A DNA stretch of 64,000 nucleotides. Source: Henckelia pumila (lineage: Eukaryota > Streptophyta > Magnoliopsida > Lamiales > Gesneriaceae). The position numbers and the translations under genes are program-made. Where the stretch lies: assembly GCF_033568475.1 (NCBI RefSeq), contig NC_133121.1:136618375-136682374 (forward strand), written 5' to 3'. Shown here piece by piece: positions 36,436 to 49,552 of this stretch. Every line of letters starts with the position of its first letter. Positions within the stretch are counted from its first letter, which is position 1. A model generated the notes under the pieces. That model saw only the letters and a program-made list of their open reading frames with translations, did no database searches and was not told where the DNA came from.

Positions 36436-37680
36436 TCTCCGCCCAATTCTTCAAACTTACCGCCACCGCCAACAGCACGGCCACCGGGAGTTGAAAGTCG
36501 TGGAGAAGAGGAGAAATAGGAGAGCAAGCGCGGGGGTGGGTTTTCGATCTATTAATTTGGTTCCAACCTGTCGTTCTTTAGGACCGTAACAAGTAACGAA
36601 TCCCCATCAATATATTTATTCAATTTGGTTTTGATCAACACCACAATGAAACCTATTATGAAATTTTATTTTTTTAAAAAAAAATATCCTTTATAACTTA
36701 ATAAAATGATTTGCTAATTGAAAGAGTACACTGTATATTAGATAATTGAAAGAGTACACTGTATATTAAGAATATTGTTGTTATTTTATTAAAATTAAAT
36801 TTCGAATCAATTTTCATCCAATCACACAAACTTTAACTTTTGGAACATTTATTTCAGAACATTCATTTAGTATGACTTGGCTTTGGTAACTGGTTATTAT
36901 TATTTTATGTAGATCACATAAATGGATTATCTGCAGAACGTGACTTGTAAGTTATATTGCTGATCGATCTCTATTCTTGGAATCTTGATCTTTTGCCTAC
37001 CCATGCTTGGCTTCTTCGTTAATTTGTCATGGCGAAATATGCTCAAATTTTCGCTCTCTTCCAGTAGAGATAGAGAAATGTTTTGGTTTCATGAAGATTG
37101 TGACAGATACATCTCTTTCGAGTTAATTGTGTGTGGGTTTCTATTTCTTGAAATTTTCATGTGATTTGGAAGTTGAGAAAACCTTAGCATATAACGCATG
37201 GAATAAATATATATATATAACGGGACACCCACAAAAAAACAACTCTTAATCATATGGAAAAAAGGAGGAGCCACAACATGATACCATAATACAATTTGGA
37301 TTTCGATATTTCAAGTGCTCAAAAAGAAAAGAAAAGAAAAGAAAAAAAAAACCCTCAGGTATGATAAGGGTAATTAAATAAATCATTACATCGTATCACA
37401 AGATATTTGAATAAATGCTATTTGGCTTAAGATGCTTCATTCGTATCAATGGCATGGCATAGACAACAATATACAGTCCGAACACATGTACAAACCAATT
37501 GAATATATCGGCGGCGCAAAGGTCTCGATTCACAATCAGCACTTTCGAAAGACAAAAAACGCACAACATCCGGCCACATTGAAAGCACGTATATGTTTTG
37601 AGACGAGGGCGGTGTTATTTCCATCAGACGGTTGGGAGGAAGCAGCAGTTCAAAGACAGATTCGAAATTTGTGACGCCGT
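36436..37680. other. Intergenic region between the unknown gene and the auxilin gene
   Basis: It contains the presumed promoter of the small unknown gene and the downstream region of the auxilin gene. The ORFs here are short and lack recognisable features. A short direct duplication (attgaaagagtacactgtat) occurs near 36717 and 36743. Confidence 0.55.
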
Positions 37681-40600
37681 TTAGTAGAGCTCCTCTGAGT
37701 TGAACTTATTCCAGGCCTCCTATTTTGGCTCATATTAAATTCAAATTAATGAACCATTCCCACAAAGGTCACTAATATATTGGCATAGAAAAATCAGAAA
37801 ACAATAAGTTTCATTGTGTCTTTGTTTCATGAGCTATATAATTTTTCCAGCCCCTTCTTGTAAGTGATAATGTGATTACGATTTTAATCACATATCAGTT
37901 CTCGAACAATCACCTTTCGCCCTCTGCCCTTCTCACCGAAATATTTCAAATTTCTCTCCAGAGTATCCAATTTAGGATATTTAGACAAAAGAATTCAATT
38001 TGATTACCACAGAAGTGTAAATAAACTAAAATTGATATTCAGCGTGCATTTCATATGCAAACTTACGCTAGCATTTTAAAGAGCATATGTAAAGTTTATT
38101 ACAAATTCATAAAAGATTTTCGGTTTTGAGTTGACATGATTTTTCAAGGATCAATTACTTATTTGGAGCGATTACATTGATTTTGGGATAATGTTTGCAC
38201 AACTAAAACTGGTAATTGACACAAAAAGTTAAAAAGTACTGATTGGCATATTCCTGTTAATAAAACGTTGCTGGAACAATGCTATTTCTCATTTTACCAT
38301 GCTTGGCTCAACACTCAGACAGACACATACACGCATGATGAAGACATAAAAAGAAAATTTTTTAAAATAAGAATTTGAAATAATACCTTGAGCAGGTCAA
38401 AAACCTTTTCGGCAATGTACTTCTGTTGGAGAGTGGCGCCCTTTTGCTGCACCTTGTCTGGATGAATGCAAAGAGTAGCTTTCCTGTATACTTTTTTGAC
38501 AGAGGCACCCATGATCAAATCCGTCAATGAAACTGGCTGCCAGCCACATTCAGGCCAGAGCACCTGTCCATCCAGGAACAGTTTCACGACTTTATAAGAG
38601 GCAGGATGATTAACCCAAAAAATAAAAAGGAAATAGTGCAGTTTAAACCCAAATTCTATATCACGGCCAAAAAATCAAAAGCGGATATCTGTAAGAACAA
38701 AAGCCTAATTTGAACTCATGCACCTAGATAGTATCAGAATCTGTACATAAAGAAAAAAATTTGACGCACATATTGCAAAGTTGACAGAAGAGCACGTAAA
38801 TTTCCTTCTTTGCCAGCTGCCCAACGTTTGATTTCGATATCTAGAGTTTCAGAAATCCTCTGTAGATAAGAAAGTTTCAGGTTAGACAGATAGCAATATG
38901 GTCGCCATATGAAGTACATTGAGATAAATCAACCGAGGCATCTTCAACTTGAAATGAAATTCAAGCTTGGCTTAGACCCAAAACTAATTTAAATCCTACG
39001 TTAAACAAAGTTTATATCGCTGTTTGTTATTCCACCCAATATTGATTTTTAACTTGACATGAATGAAGATTTGTAAGTTTTTTTTACGGCGCAACATAAT
39101 CAACAATCTGAGTTAAACCAAAAGCTGAAGTTCAATAATTCCATGACAAGAAGAATAAACAGGACATGGTTTTTCATATTACCTGAACTAAGAGTAATAT
39201 GGATCTGGTTTCCAACAAATTTATTTCGATCAATAGACATAGAAACTACGTCACAACATAAGAATATGAAGCAAAAACAAATAAAAAAAAACAAAACAGA
39301 TGGCAAATCAGAATTTAATTATAGAACATATTACATCTAAAACTCCAACCATCTAGCATGATACTAGAGTTCGAATCAAAAATAATTTTTAAGATGAAGT
39401 CAAACCTAGAGACTCAAAAAAAAGTATCCAAACCAAAATCCACAAGCATACACAAACAAACAAACAAGGCAACAAAAAGAAAGGGAAACCATAAAAGACA
39501 GCAACAACAGAAGCACTGTGCTGTCAGAATGTAAAAGTCCAAGGACAAAGAGGCACTAATCATTATATGTGCAGGATGAAGGTATCAAGATATAAAGTAA
39601 TAGTTGGTCAATAAGAGCTCACATCCTTCTTACGTATACACTATACAAAGTACAAAACAATAGAATTTCGAAGAAAATACAAAATATCATTGCTAACCAA
39701 AGTCATAACCACAAATCGCATTGACCATCTTGCAGAAACTTACATGTCTTTCTTCCTGATCCCTTTGAGCTTGAATGTCCCGCTTATTCTTCTCAGCCAG
39801 TGCTTTAGCCTGGGCAAGTGTGGATCCGGATCATATAATTGCAGCGAAAAAACACATATAGAAGATGCAACAACAGGAACTGCTAAATATACCAGCGGAA
39901 AACATAAAATTATCATTTATGAGATGACAAACATACCGCTCGCTCCTGAGTGCGTTGATGGCGCTCCAATCTAGCTCTTTGTCTTTCAGCAGTTTCCCCT
40001 TCGATCTCTTGGAATTCTCCAGATGATGGGGCAGCTTTGAAGACCAGCACAGGAAATCAACAACTACAGATGTTCCGCAACATTTTGATGCTAAACATTA
40101 TGCCAAAGTCAACATACCTCCAAAAATAGAAGATAAATCATCGATGATATTAGTAGTGGATGAAGCTCTCTTAATATTGGATGACACACCACTGGACGTA
40201 TTCTTTGTAGCTTCAGATGCTCCCATGTTCGGATATTGCTGATTGAACATAGAATCCTGAACAAAAACAATAGAATAAATAACAGAAATCTTGATCTCGT
40301 TCAATAAAATTACATGAATTAAAAGAAGTATCACATGACATCAGTACTAACACTTACAGTGGTATTTTCTCGCGCCCTTGGTGCACTGCTTGCTCGACCC
40401 ATGCCAAAAAAGGAATCGAGATCATTATCATTCTTCCGTTGATTTGCTTTTGCAGCTGCAGCTGCAGCTGCCCTTTCTCGCGCATCTGCAGCAGCTCTCT
40501 CCCGAGCCTCAGCTGCAGCCCTTTCATAAGCAGCCCTTTCAGCTCTACGCCTAGCTTCAGCTTCAACCTTTGCCGCGGCAGCTTTATTTGCTGCTTCTTT

Positions 40601-43600
40601 TTCCCTAGCTTCAGCAGCAGCAGCTCTCTCCCTAGCTTCAGTGGCAGCGGCTCTTTCCCTCGCTTCAGCAGCAGCTCTTTCTGCTCTTTCTTTAGCTTCA
40701 GCAGCAGATGCCCTTTCCCGGGCTTCTGCAGCGGCCTTTTCTGCTCTCTCTTTAGCTTCGGCAGCAGCTCTTTCCCGAGCCTCAGCTTGTGCTCTTTGGA
40801 CTGCTGCTCTTTCATTTTTTAGCCGTGCCTCAGCTGCTGCTCTTTCACGTGCCTCAGCTGCTGCTCTTTCACGTGCCTCCCTAGTAGCCCTATCGACAGC
40901 TTGTCTAGCCTTCTCCCTCTCAATCTCCCTCTCCCTCTCAAGTCTCCTCTTTTCTCTCTCTTCCTCTTCCTTTTGTTTCTTTGTGTTGTCCACCCTCTCC
41001 TGGGTTTCCCCGAGTTCTCCATCCTGCCAATCGTGTTCCTCTTCTTCCATCTGCACTGGTTCCTTACTTTTTGCAACCTTTGCATATTCTCTTTCCCGTA
41101 CTTCCTTCGCATATCGAAATTTAGCCTCAGCTTTATCCATAGCATCCTTCATAGCAGCTGCAGATGCAGCAGCAGCAGAGAAAGTATTTGCTTCTTCATT
41201 GAAATGATTGGCGCTTTCGTCAACACTGTATCTGGAAAAACCCTTGGCAAAATCCTCAAGTTCATCTAATTGTGAAACTGTTTTACCCTGGGCAGCAGAT
41301 GGAGTGAGCTTCGGACTTTGAGAAGACTGAGTGTAAGTTGGAGGTGAAAAGAAATCACCATTCTTCTTGTTTGAACTTGAAGAAAAGTAACTTGTTTCCG
41401 ATTTGGTACCATGTCGAGGTATTGGTGGAGGTGGTCGTGATGGAGGCGGAGCATTTGTTGGTTGCGTGAAAAGGGGGATCTCTGATACAGTTAACCACAT
41501 TTCATCATATTGTTGTCCCTGCCCTGATGATGAATAAGCCATGTCAACCTCTGTGCCTGTTTCATGATACATATAAGATGAAGCAGTTTGACCAGAAGAT
41601 TTCTGGAAATCAGCTGAAGCATTTGGCACATCAAACAAGGGAGGTTCCTGGAAGTGGTCAAGAGGAACTTTCTTTTCGATATTGCTCTCTAAATTCGCAA
41701 AAGAAGAGTTTCCCTTCTGTTCTCTGGTTGTAACAGATTGTGATTTTGTTGATCTTGAAGGACTAACATCCTTCCCTCCAATTTCCCTTTCGGTGGAATA
41801 AGTGTGCACAGAGTTTCCAAAATTGTTTAGGGGATCTAAGTCATCAAATGCTTTACCGCTACCGGATGAGGCTTCAGCGCTTGTACTCCTAAATTTTTCA
41901 GACTTGCTGGTTTCCTCCAGCGAATCGGTAAATAACCTGGACGATGAAGAACCTTTTGCTGAAGTTGATTCCAAAACGACAAAAGGATCATCCACCACAC
42001 CAGGCCTTTGCTTTGAACCAGCAGCTGGTACAGAGCCCCAAGTTGACTCTGGTATTGGTCTGTTCACAGAATGGAAAAAGAAAAGTTGACAATTCTTTTA
42101 CTAATGTAAAATACTTGAAGCGTGAAATTTATCTTTTGATTAATCAATTTATGCCTTCATCAGATGAAAGTATAACTTCAACTCTTAAAAAACGCCAATA
42201 CAGATTAGTTGTCTCCCCACTACAATTTCAAATGTAAATTACAGTGACAACAAAATATCAACACCCAAACGAAATTAGAGAACTTAGAGGCATTCACTCT
42301 TAGATTAAAAATAGTTGCAATTGGGACAACTGCAACAAAATGAATATGGACATTCCACTACACTCGGTATAATACAAACATATCAACCTCAGACATACTA
42401 AACAAACATCTAAAAAATTAACATGCCATCAAATTAGTTGATTGCCAAAGCAGAATTGATCTTCTCAATAGACAACCATTTTATCCCTGAATCACATCTT
42501 AAACTCAGCTCCTTTAATTTCCTTCCTTCCAGCTCACATCACCTCCACCAGAATCTAGATCCAAGACCCTTAGGGCAGTAAGACCTGTTTTAATTTCCTC
42601 TATTATCACCAACTTGCTCTAGGATAGGGACACATAGTACCATGGCTGAAATATGAACCAAAGATTAGCACAAGTCGGCAGACAGCAGACCTAATACTCA
42701 AGCATAGTTGTCAAAAGCGCAAGGCGCATTAAAGCGCTCAGGTGTCCTGTTGCTTAAAGCGCAAAGCGAAGCGCACGCTTCACAGAAATATAACGCAACA
42801 AAAAAAAAACTAAAAAAAATAAAAATAAAATCAATTTATTTTTGAAAATATGAAACATGAGATATCAAATATCAAAATCATCATCATTTTTATATTTCAA
42901 GTATCAAATATTAAATTGTGAAGGCAAAGGGCAGAGGCAATGCAAGATAGAGGTGACATTATATTGGAGTTTCCTATGCTCTATTTTTTAATAAACAGAT
43001 GAGAAATCACACTTTTAATGTGCAATTTCTCCATTGTCAGAATTTATTTAAACAAAAATAATTGTTTTTCTATGAAGCGCGCTTAAAGCGCAAAAAAGCA
43101 AGAAGCGCAAAAAGCGCACGCTTCATGGAAGAAGGGTATTAAACTAAGTATGAAGATCATTAATCCCATGACCAAAGATTTGTCATCACTCTACATAAGC
43201 TAGTAGTGATAATATATTTATACAAATGCCAATAGCCAAGTCATAACTAATTTTATTGGTTATAGCCTCCTATCACACCAGAGGATAAAGTTGGATAACT
43301 TCATCGCAATTTTCTATTCATAAAATGACAAGCATTTAACTACATTTCCCAAACTAACACATTCAAGATCAGCATATTAGTGATTGAAAACAAACAACCA
43401 AAAAGTTCATCATTAACCAGCACAAAAAAATAAAATATTACCTGTCTCCAGTAGCAGAACTGCTGCTTCCAAACCCGTCTAACAATTCATCAAAATTTTG
43501 TGAAGCAGAGGTTTTCTTAGCACTACTGCTTTTTTTGGTCTGCCCAACCTTTTCATTTCTCGTCAAGTTCCCTAATAGATCATCAAAATCAGTATGATGA

Positions 43601-44010
43601 TTTTTACTCTTATTTGTACCCAAAGAGTCAGTATCAAACAAGGGCGTTGTAGTTGCAGGTTTGCTCTTCAACCCTGGCAACCCATCAAATATGTCATCAT
43701 CGTATACCGGCTTATCATACACAGGCAACGGCGATTTCTTACTATTGCTATTGTTGCTCTTTTGCTCCGACGATTTGAAAATTGAATCATAATCGAAATC
43801 ATTCATTGCCGATTGCATGTTGCTGTTAGCATTGGACTTTAAGCTGGAGGGGTACTTGGAGGGGCCCCCAAAGACGTCGTTGAACAATGGTTCGTCAAAT
43901 GATGATTGGGCGGCAGGACGGGAACGATCGGCCGGGTCGGACCTCATCGGGTTCGACTTTCCTCGAGGCCCTAACCCGAAATCTCGTGCCAGCATATCCA
44001 GGTCATCCAT
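37681..44010 (-). CDS. Auxilin-related J-domain protein (clathrin uncoating)
   Basis: Eight exons in phase: 43442-44010, 40358-42059, 40118-40256, 39937-40034, 39744-39809, 38770-38859, 38387-38563 and 37681-37719, giving 959 residues. The N-terminus ([19 protein letters not shown]) matches plant auxilin-related proteins such as Arabidopsis AUXILIN-RELATED 1/2. There follow disordered Ser/Pro-rich sequence, with short clathrin/adaptor-type motifs likely, and a long charged Ala-rich helix (about residues 500-725, dozens of EARERAAA-type units). The C-terminal J domain has [10 protein letters not shown], the HPD tripeptide in [11 protein letters not shown] (near 923) and the terminal [12 protein letters not shown]. 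The J domain recruits Hsc70 to strip clathrin coats from vesicles. Intron 1 contains a small foldback element. Confidence 0.95.
42711..43127. mobile_element. AAGCGC-rich foldback-like element in auxilin intron 1
   Basis: Both ends are packed with AAGCGC/GCGCTT motifs (42711-42780 and 43077-43127) around an AT-rich core with no ORF. The ends are partly complementary, with CGCACGCTTCA at both sides. It resembles common plant non-autonomous elements. Exact ends and target duplication are not resolved. Confidence 0.5.
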
Positions 44011-45863
44011 TCGTCAAATCAAATCAACACTACACCACCAACCGTAGATCTAAGACAAATATTGCCCCAGCAAGCAGAGCAACCGCAGAGAACAGCCGGA
44101 TCCGAAATTTCGAAGGAATCGGAGCAAAATAAATTCAGTTCAGCTAAATCTATTCGAGCTCGATTTCAACCGCCCGATCACAGAAATCACCGAAATTTGT
44201 ACAACCTGGGATATGGATTGTGCTATAAGAAAATGAATCCGAAATGATACGCGTCCAAACAGAGTGTAAAAAGGCGAGATACTGAATTCGGGGACTGTTA
44301 TTACATGAAATTTGGAAAGAGAGGAGACAGAAATTCGATTAGGGTTTGCTAACTACATCCGTTCCCCGAAATCCGAATTCTTCTCCTTGATGGATTCTAA
44401 CTTTTTTTTCAAAAAAAATTAATACCACATTTGATTGGCCACTTGTCTCATATTCGCAGAGAAACCCTCAAATTTCTATATATTTCTAATCAGTCTTTAT
44501 AGATTTGTCAATCAACCTAAGTACTTTTTTTGCCCTTTATATTTATTTATATGTTTAAATTTTAAAGTCCACACGTTCCCCAAAACTCAAAAGCCGACTT
44601 TTCTACTAAAATCAATAGTTTTATTGTACGTGATTTAACAAGAATCCTCGTTCTTGTTGTTATCAAATTTGTCATGTTATCAACAAGTGTTTGAAATCGA
44701 TTATGGAATTATTTTGTGTTCATCGTTACATATAACGGTATTTGTGGTACTAGTTCGTGTTATCCTTGGGATAGCTATCCCAAAAATAGCATCGACCCTT
44801 CCATATGTGTGATAGTTATAATATAATTATTATGATAATATTATACAACTAACTTAGTCGTCGTGTAAATATCATTCTTTAGTTGTTTGAGTCAGATTCT
44901 TTTTTCTTATGGAGTCATGGAATTTATATAAAATTTCAATTTTGATCTTTGAAATTCCCTCGATCTTTATTATTTTTCCTATAATATGATTTGTCTCATA
45001 TGTTTGTGATATATATGTTACGACGGTCATACACAATTTTAGTTTACTTTTAAGAGCTAATTAATTGTGATATTGTAACTATACTGTAAATTATTTAATT
45101 CCATATTTGAATAACTTAGTCATTGAGTTTATGACGATCTAAATGGATATAACTAGACACGTTATTTAACACTTCTGCCTGATTTATCTTTATCAAACAT
45201 TAATCAAAGTAAATCTTGTTGTAACGAGGTACAAATGAAATTAGGGGATTCAAGTCCCAAACTTCAACGCTAACCATAACATTACCAAAATTTTATGTAC
45301 GCATGTTGGAAGTGTCGATGATAATTAGTATTATCATATTTAATTTCCAAAAGCTTATGTGCGACTATCCCAAGAATCAATTTTTTGAGATTTATCTCCG
45401 ACTTAAACAATTTATGAAAATATTACTTTTTATGTGTAGAATTATTTTCACTACAAAAAATATTATAATTTTTAGTTATTTTATGGAAATATATATGTCA
45501 TGTAACATATGCCAATTCGAGTAAAAAAAAAAATAGACGCATAAAAATATTATTTTTAATCTCAAATTAATATATTATTTTTAATTACAAAAATATCATT
45601 TTTTTTTTTGTAAAATATGCTATAAAAAAAGATATAATGTGTAACATATATTGATTTAAGTAATTTTTATGTCAACACTACTATTTTTTTTTTACTGCAT
45701 ACATGGACCGACTCGATCGAAAAATCCTCTATTTAACAATCACACAAACAAAATAAAATTTAATAAAGTAAACTACCAAAATTATGTCACCAATTATATG
45801 TAGGTCTCATCGTGTAAACCACAAATTATATGACAAAAAAATAAATAAACAAGAAAGAAAGAA
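44011..45863. other. Intergenic region: auxilin upstream
   Basis: The first ~350 bp is probably the auxilin 5' UTR and promoter. The remainder is AT-rich with no convincing coding sequence. Poly-A/T runs near 45530-45640 and 45690 suggest old insertions, but no ends could be defined. Confidence 0.55.
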
Positions 45864-48800
45864 TCATTTCCTCATGCAAGCCCTCAACTCTAGAATGAGA
45901 GTGATGATGAAAAATATGACGAGAACACTAGCAAAACCAGCATTCCATCCTGCCCCAGCCTTCGCCAAATGTATGCCATAGAATACATTCACAGCCGCGG
46001 CAAATATCAACACCCTTCCCACAATAAAGTGATACCAATTCCAATATTTCCTCACTTTTGATGTCTTGTCTGGCCTTGCCAAGAAAGCAATCACCTGCAA
46101 AATTCACAAGTTCGTGCCATTTTTCATTAATATCATCACCGATCGACTAACACGAAAGGATCATCTATACATAGTTAAATGTACCTGTAGACAGCCAAGT
46201 ACGAGGATGAAGACGCCGATGCCCTTGTGCTTTTTAACCGGCGTTTTAAGGCGATTTTGGAGGACGAAACCACAGATGATCCCGATGACTCCCAAGACGA
46301 ATCCGGTGGATTGAATGGCGACATGGGAATAGAACCAAATGGGATCCCATTGTCTCATGTATCTTGCAACCATAACGCCTATTGGCATCAGAATACCCCA
46401 ACCCAACATGTTCAAGATTCCATGGCTTCTCCGGAGACTAGCTTCCGGGGTTGTTTCGGTCGCAAATTGACCTGAAAATGGACAATAGTGACTCGATCAA
46501 GGCATGGAGACGTCGAAAAAAGGTCACAAATATTGACATTTAAGAATGTATATATATATGTTCAAGATAATGAATTAAGACTCGTGCAAATGATCCTAAG
46601 TTGACTTTTTAAATCCACGCCTCGTTTCAACCCAATAAATATGACGTCCAAAAATATCCATCATCTCTAGTTGAAAATTGATATAAAGTTTAAGGCATTA
46701 TATATCAATCTCTTTTCCAAGGGTAAATTTCGTTGTTAAAAAACTATATTAATTAATTAGAGTACGTTGACTAAGCTACAACTTGTGCTAAATTTGATAC
46801 TTTTATATCTAAAATCACGGGTTTATGTTAATTATATGGGATTGATTTCTACTAACTAGTACTAAGGTAGTGTTTTGGAGAGCTTCGAACCACTTCTCAA
46901 CTTTTTCATAAAAGAAAAGCTGAAAAAGTGCTTTCTAAAAGCTCTACATAATACTACTTAAGTCCACAAATCTGTGATGAAGAATATGACATTTTTTGGA
47001 GCAAAGTTTTGTTTAATATTGAATACATTACACGATACCACCTAACCACGCACCTAATTTAATGCTATATTTTGCTCCGTCAAACTAGAACTACAAACCA
47101 ATTAATATCTCAAACCCAAATTATATTAAAAAAATGAAGAAATAAAATAAAATTAAATATCTTAAAACTAATCAAATTTTAGCTAGGTGGGTTAATTGAT
47201 TTGGAAGTTGGGAGATAAAAGAAAATAAGAAGGAGAACAAAAAATAAACTTTTTAGTTTTATTTCATATCTTCCCACATTTGGAAGGAAAATTTTCTTAT
47301 AAATCTATAACAAATTTTCCCTTTTTTCCCTCCTTTAAAATATCCCAAAGAACCTTATTCCACAAAAACCGTTTATCTACATCCATGAGAAAGTATTATT
47401 TCATCTCACAAGAGATCCCTTCTTTTTTTTTTACCATTTCCTTTACGTTCTTTTTCCATCCAAATCCCAACTCCCAAACAATAATTACGCATTAAAAAAC
47501 ATAGAAGAAGAGAAGAGAAGGAATACTTATTTATACCTGCTTTATCATATAACATAAATAAACAAAGAATTTGGTAGATGCTTTTTGTTTTATTTTCATA
47601 ATTTATTAGTATGTTAAGATGTAACTTGAGAGTAAAGCTTGGAAGACCAAATTCATTAACTATCGAATGATTAGTTCTTCCTTTATTATCTAATTATTAA
47701 CTAACAATTACATTGCCTTTAAAGTCAAACTAATTTTAACTTTAGATTGCTTAGCCTCCCATGTACATATTCAATGAACCATTCTTCCCATGACAGGTTG
47801 GCCACACGTTATTTTAATATATGGCTACGTCAATTGAAGATATCCCCGTGGAAAGTGCTTTAGGTGATATATCCGCATTAATCTTCAGTAAAAAACACTA
47901 TTTTTTTAATTTAAAAAACACACAAAAATAACGAACTAAAATTAAAATCATAAATAAACCATATTTATAATTTTTCTTTAAAATTACCCTATATCTTTTA
48001 TCCGATCTAGTTCATATTATTTGTGAAATGATGTCAAGTATCCATATATCATAATAGCATATTCAAGTAATCGACAATGGATTCACGCGTATGTGACCAT
48101 CCACCAACTCCCACGATGTAGCCATACCATACCTACTCCTACTAAACATTATTCCCATAAAGAATTGAGAGTCCCAAAATCTAACTTGTTGAAGGTAGTG
48201 TTTGAAAAGGGTTTTAGAAAGTAATTCTCGCTTTTTCTTAATAAAATTTTAAGTTTTTTTTTAATAAAATTTTGAACTTAGAAAGTAATTCTCAGTTTTT
48301 TCTTAATAAAATTTTAAGTTTTTTTTTTAATAAAATTTTGAACTTTTATGAAATTTTGTTTAGGAAAAAGTTCTTTCTACAAGGTGTACTAACTTATGCC
48401 TTGTTTGATATCAAAAGTTGGTCTAAAAAACACTTTTTTCTTAAAAAAAAAGTGCTTTTTGGATAATAAGGTGTTTGAATGGGTTTTGGCTATCCCAAGG
48501 GTCAATGGCCCTGATTGATCTGCAGATCAAATCATCATCTGGGACCATTGATTTACTGCCCGTTTGCTAACATAGAATTTTTCATTTGAATGACCAAATA
48601 AGTGCTTTAAAAAGTCAAAAAAAAGAGTTTTTTCAAAAGCAAAAAATTATAATTTAAAAAAGCACTTATTTTAAAAAATAACCGCAAAATCCAAACGGGC
48701 TTTTAATCTAATACTATGCTTACCATATTTTTAATCTATACTCTTAAATTTTAGCCACCGTGACAATATTTTCACATTTGGATCACCTGATCATGTATAG

Positions 48801-49552
48801 CTCGATTCATCTGACAAATTTTCAAATTTATCGTATAAAAACTCAATATTTTGGCGGTGCTCACCTGTGGCGTAGTTCAAGGAAGTGGCGATCCTCTGTT
48901 GATGCTCGACGAGCGCGTAGCTGGGTGCGGCGGGCAATCGTCCCGGCGGGCCGAACGAGTACAGCAGATGCGAGGTGGGCTTGTCGGAGGTCACTTGAAA
49001 AGCCATGTAAATCATCTGATTCCCCCCCAATTGGATGGACGAATTCGAGACTTGCAGCCTATTGTCGGATGAGTCCACCAGCGTCACGGCATCAGGCGAT
49101 TGCCCTCCCAGATAGTACCTCCTCATGTTGAGCGTAGAATCGGCTGCCACCCAGCCAACTACGGCACTCGAGCGCACCATTTTCCCGTCCGGTGAGAATG
49201 CCATCGCCACGTATGAATTCGGGTTCGGTGCCGAAAGCACGAAGCTCCATACGTTTGCTGACGCTTGCACATACTGAAATAAATAAATAAATATCACAAA
49301 TGAACGAAGATTAATTATCTGCCAACACAAAAAAAAAAAATGCTTTGATCATCGAGTTTGACTTACCCTGAGGACGAAGTTTTGATCGCTCCACACGACA
49401 ACGCAATGGAGGGAAGAAGTGTCGAAAAGGAATGGGTTTGTGAGGTTGAGTGGAGAATCACAAGAATTTGATGATTGTGAGTGCACATGTAGTGCAAAGG
49501 GACATAGAATGAGGATTAATAACAAGCTGGGATTGTACTTGAGACTTGCCAT
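45864..49552 (-). CDS. Cytochrome b561 and DOMON domain-containing membrane protein
   Basis: Four exons in phase: 49367-49552, 48865-49273, 46185-46471 and 45864-46094, giving 370 residues. A signal peptide (MASLKYNPSLLLILILCPFA, about 1-25) precedes an extracellular DOMON domain (about 45-180, with NSYVAMAFSPDGKMV, VVGWV and MIYMAFQV). The C-terminal half is a b561 core of five or so membrane helices. Its four haem-ligand histidines fall in SHGILN (about 215), FYSHVA (248), KKHKGIG (280) and WNWYHFIVGR (316). Such proteins pass electrons, often from ascorbate, across plant membranes, mostly at the plasma membrane. The ATG chosen puts the signal peptide at the N-terminus; an upstream in-frame extension adds 20 unlikely residues. 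Confidence 0.95.
48216..48344. repeat. 64-bp tandem duplication in a b561-gene intron
   Basis: Two copies of an AGAAAGTAATTCTC...TTTTGAACTT unit with period 64 (starting at 48216 and 48280), differing by a few bases and one T in the poly-T tract. It is AT-rich and intronic. Confidence 0.85.
48558..48700. mobile_element. Short MITE-like element in a b561-gene intron
   Basis: The ends GCCCGTTTG (48558) and CAAACGGGC (ending 48700) are perfect 9-bp inverted repeats enclosing 143 bp of AT-rich, hairpin-prone DNA with AAAAGTGCTT-type motifs. It is non-coding. No clear target duplication was found. Confidence 0.5.

Noticed and set aside
36339-36527. Alternative frame beginning LSYFSSSPRLSTPGG for the unknown gene
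   Set aside because: It has no ATG and an upstream in-frame stop. The frame from the ATG at 36435 splices through all six exons and gives coherent blocks.
40641-41207. 188-residue plus-strand ORF rich in Ala, Ser and Leu
   Set aside because: Antisense shadow of the Ala/Glu/Arg repeat in the auxilin-related gene; its composition follows directly from the repeat codons.
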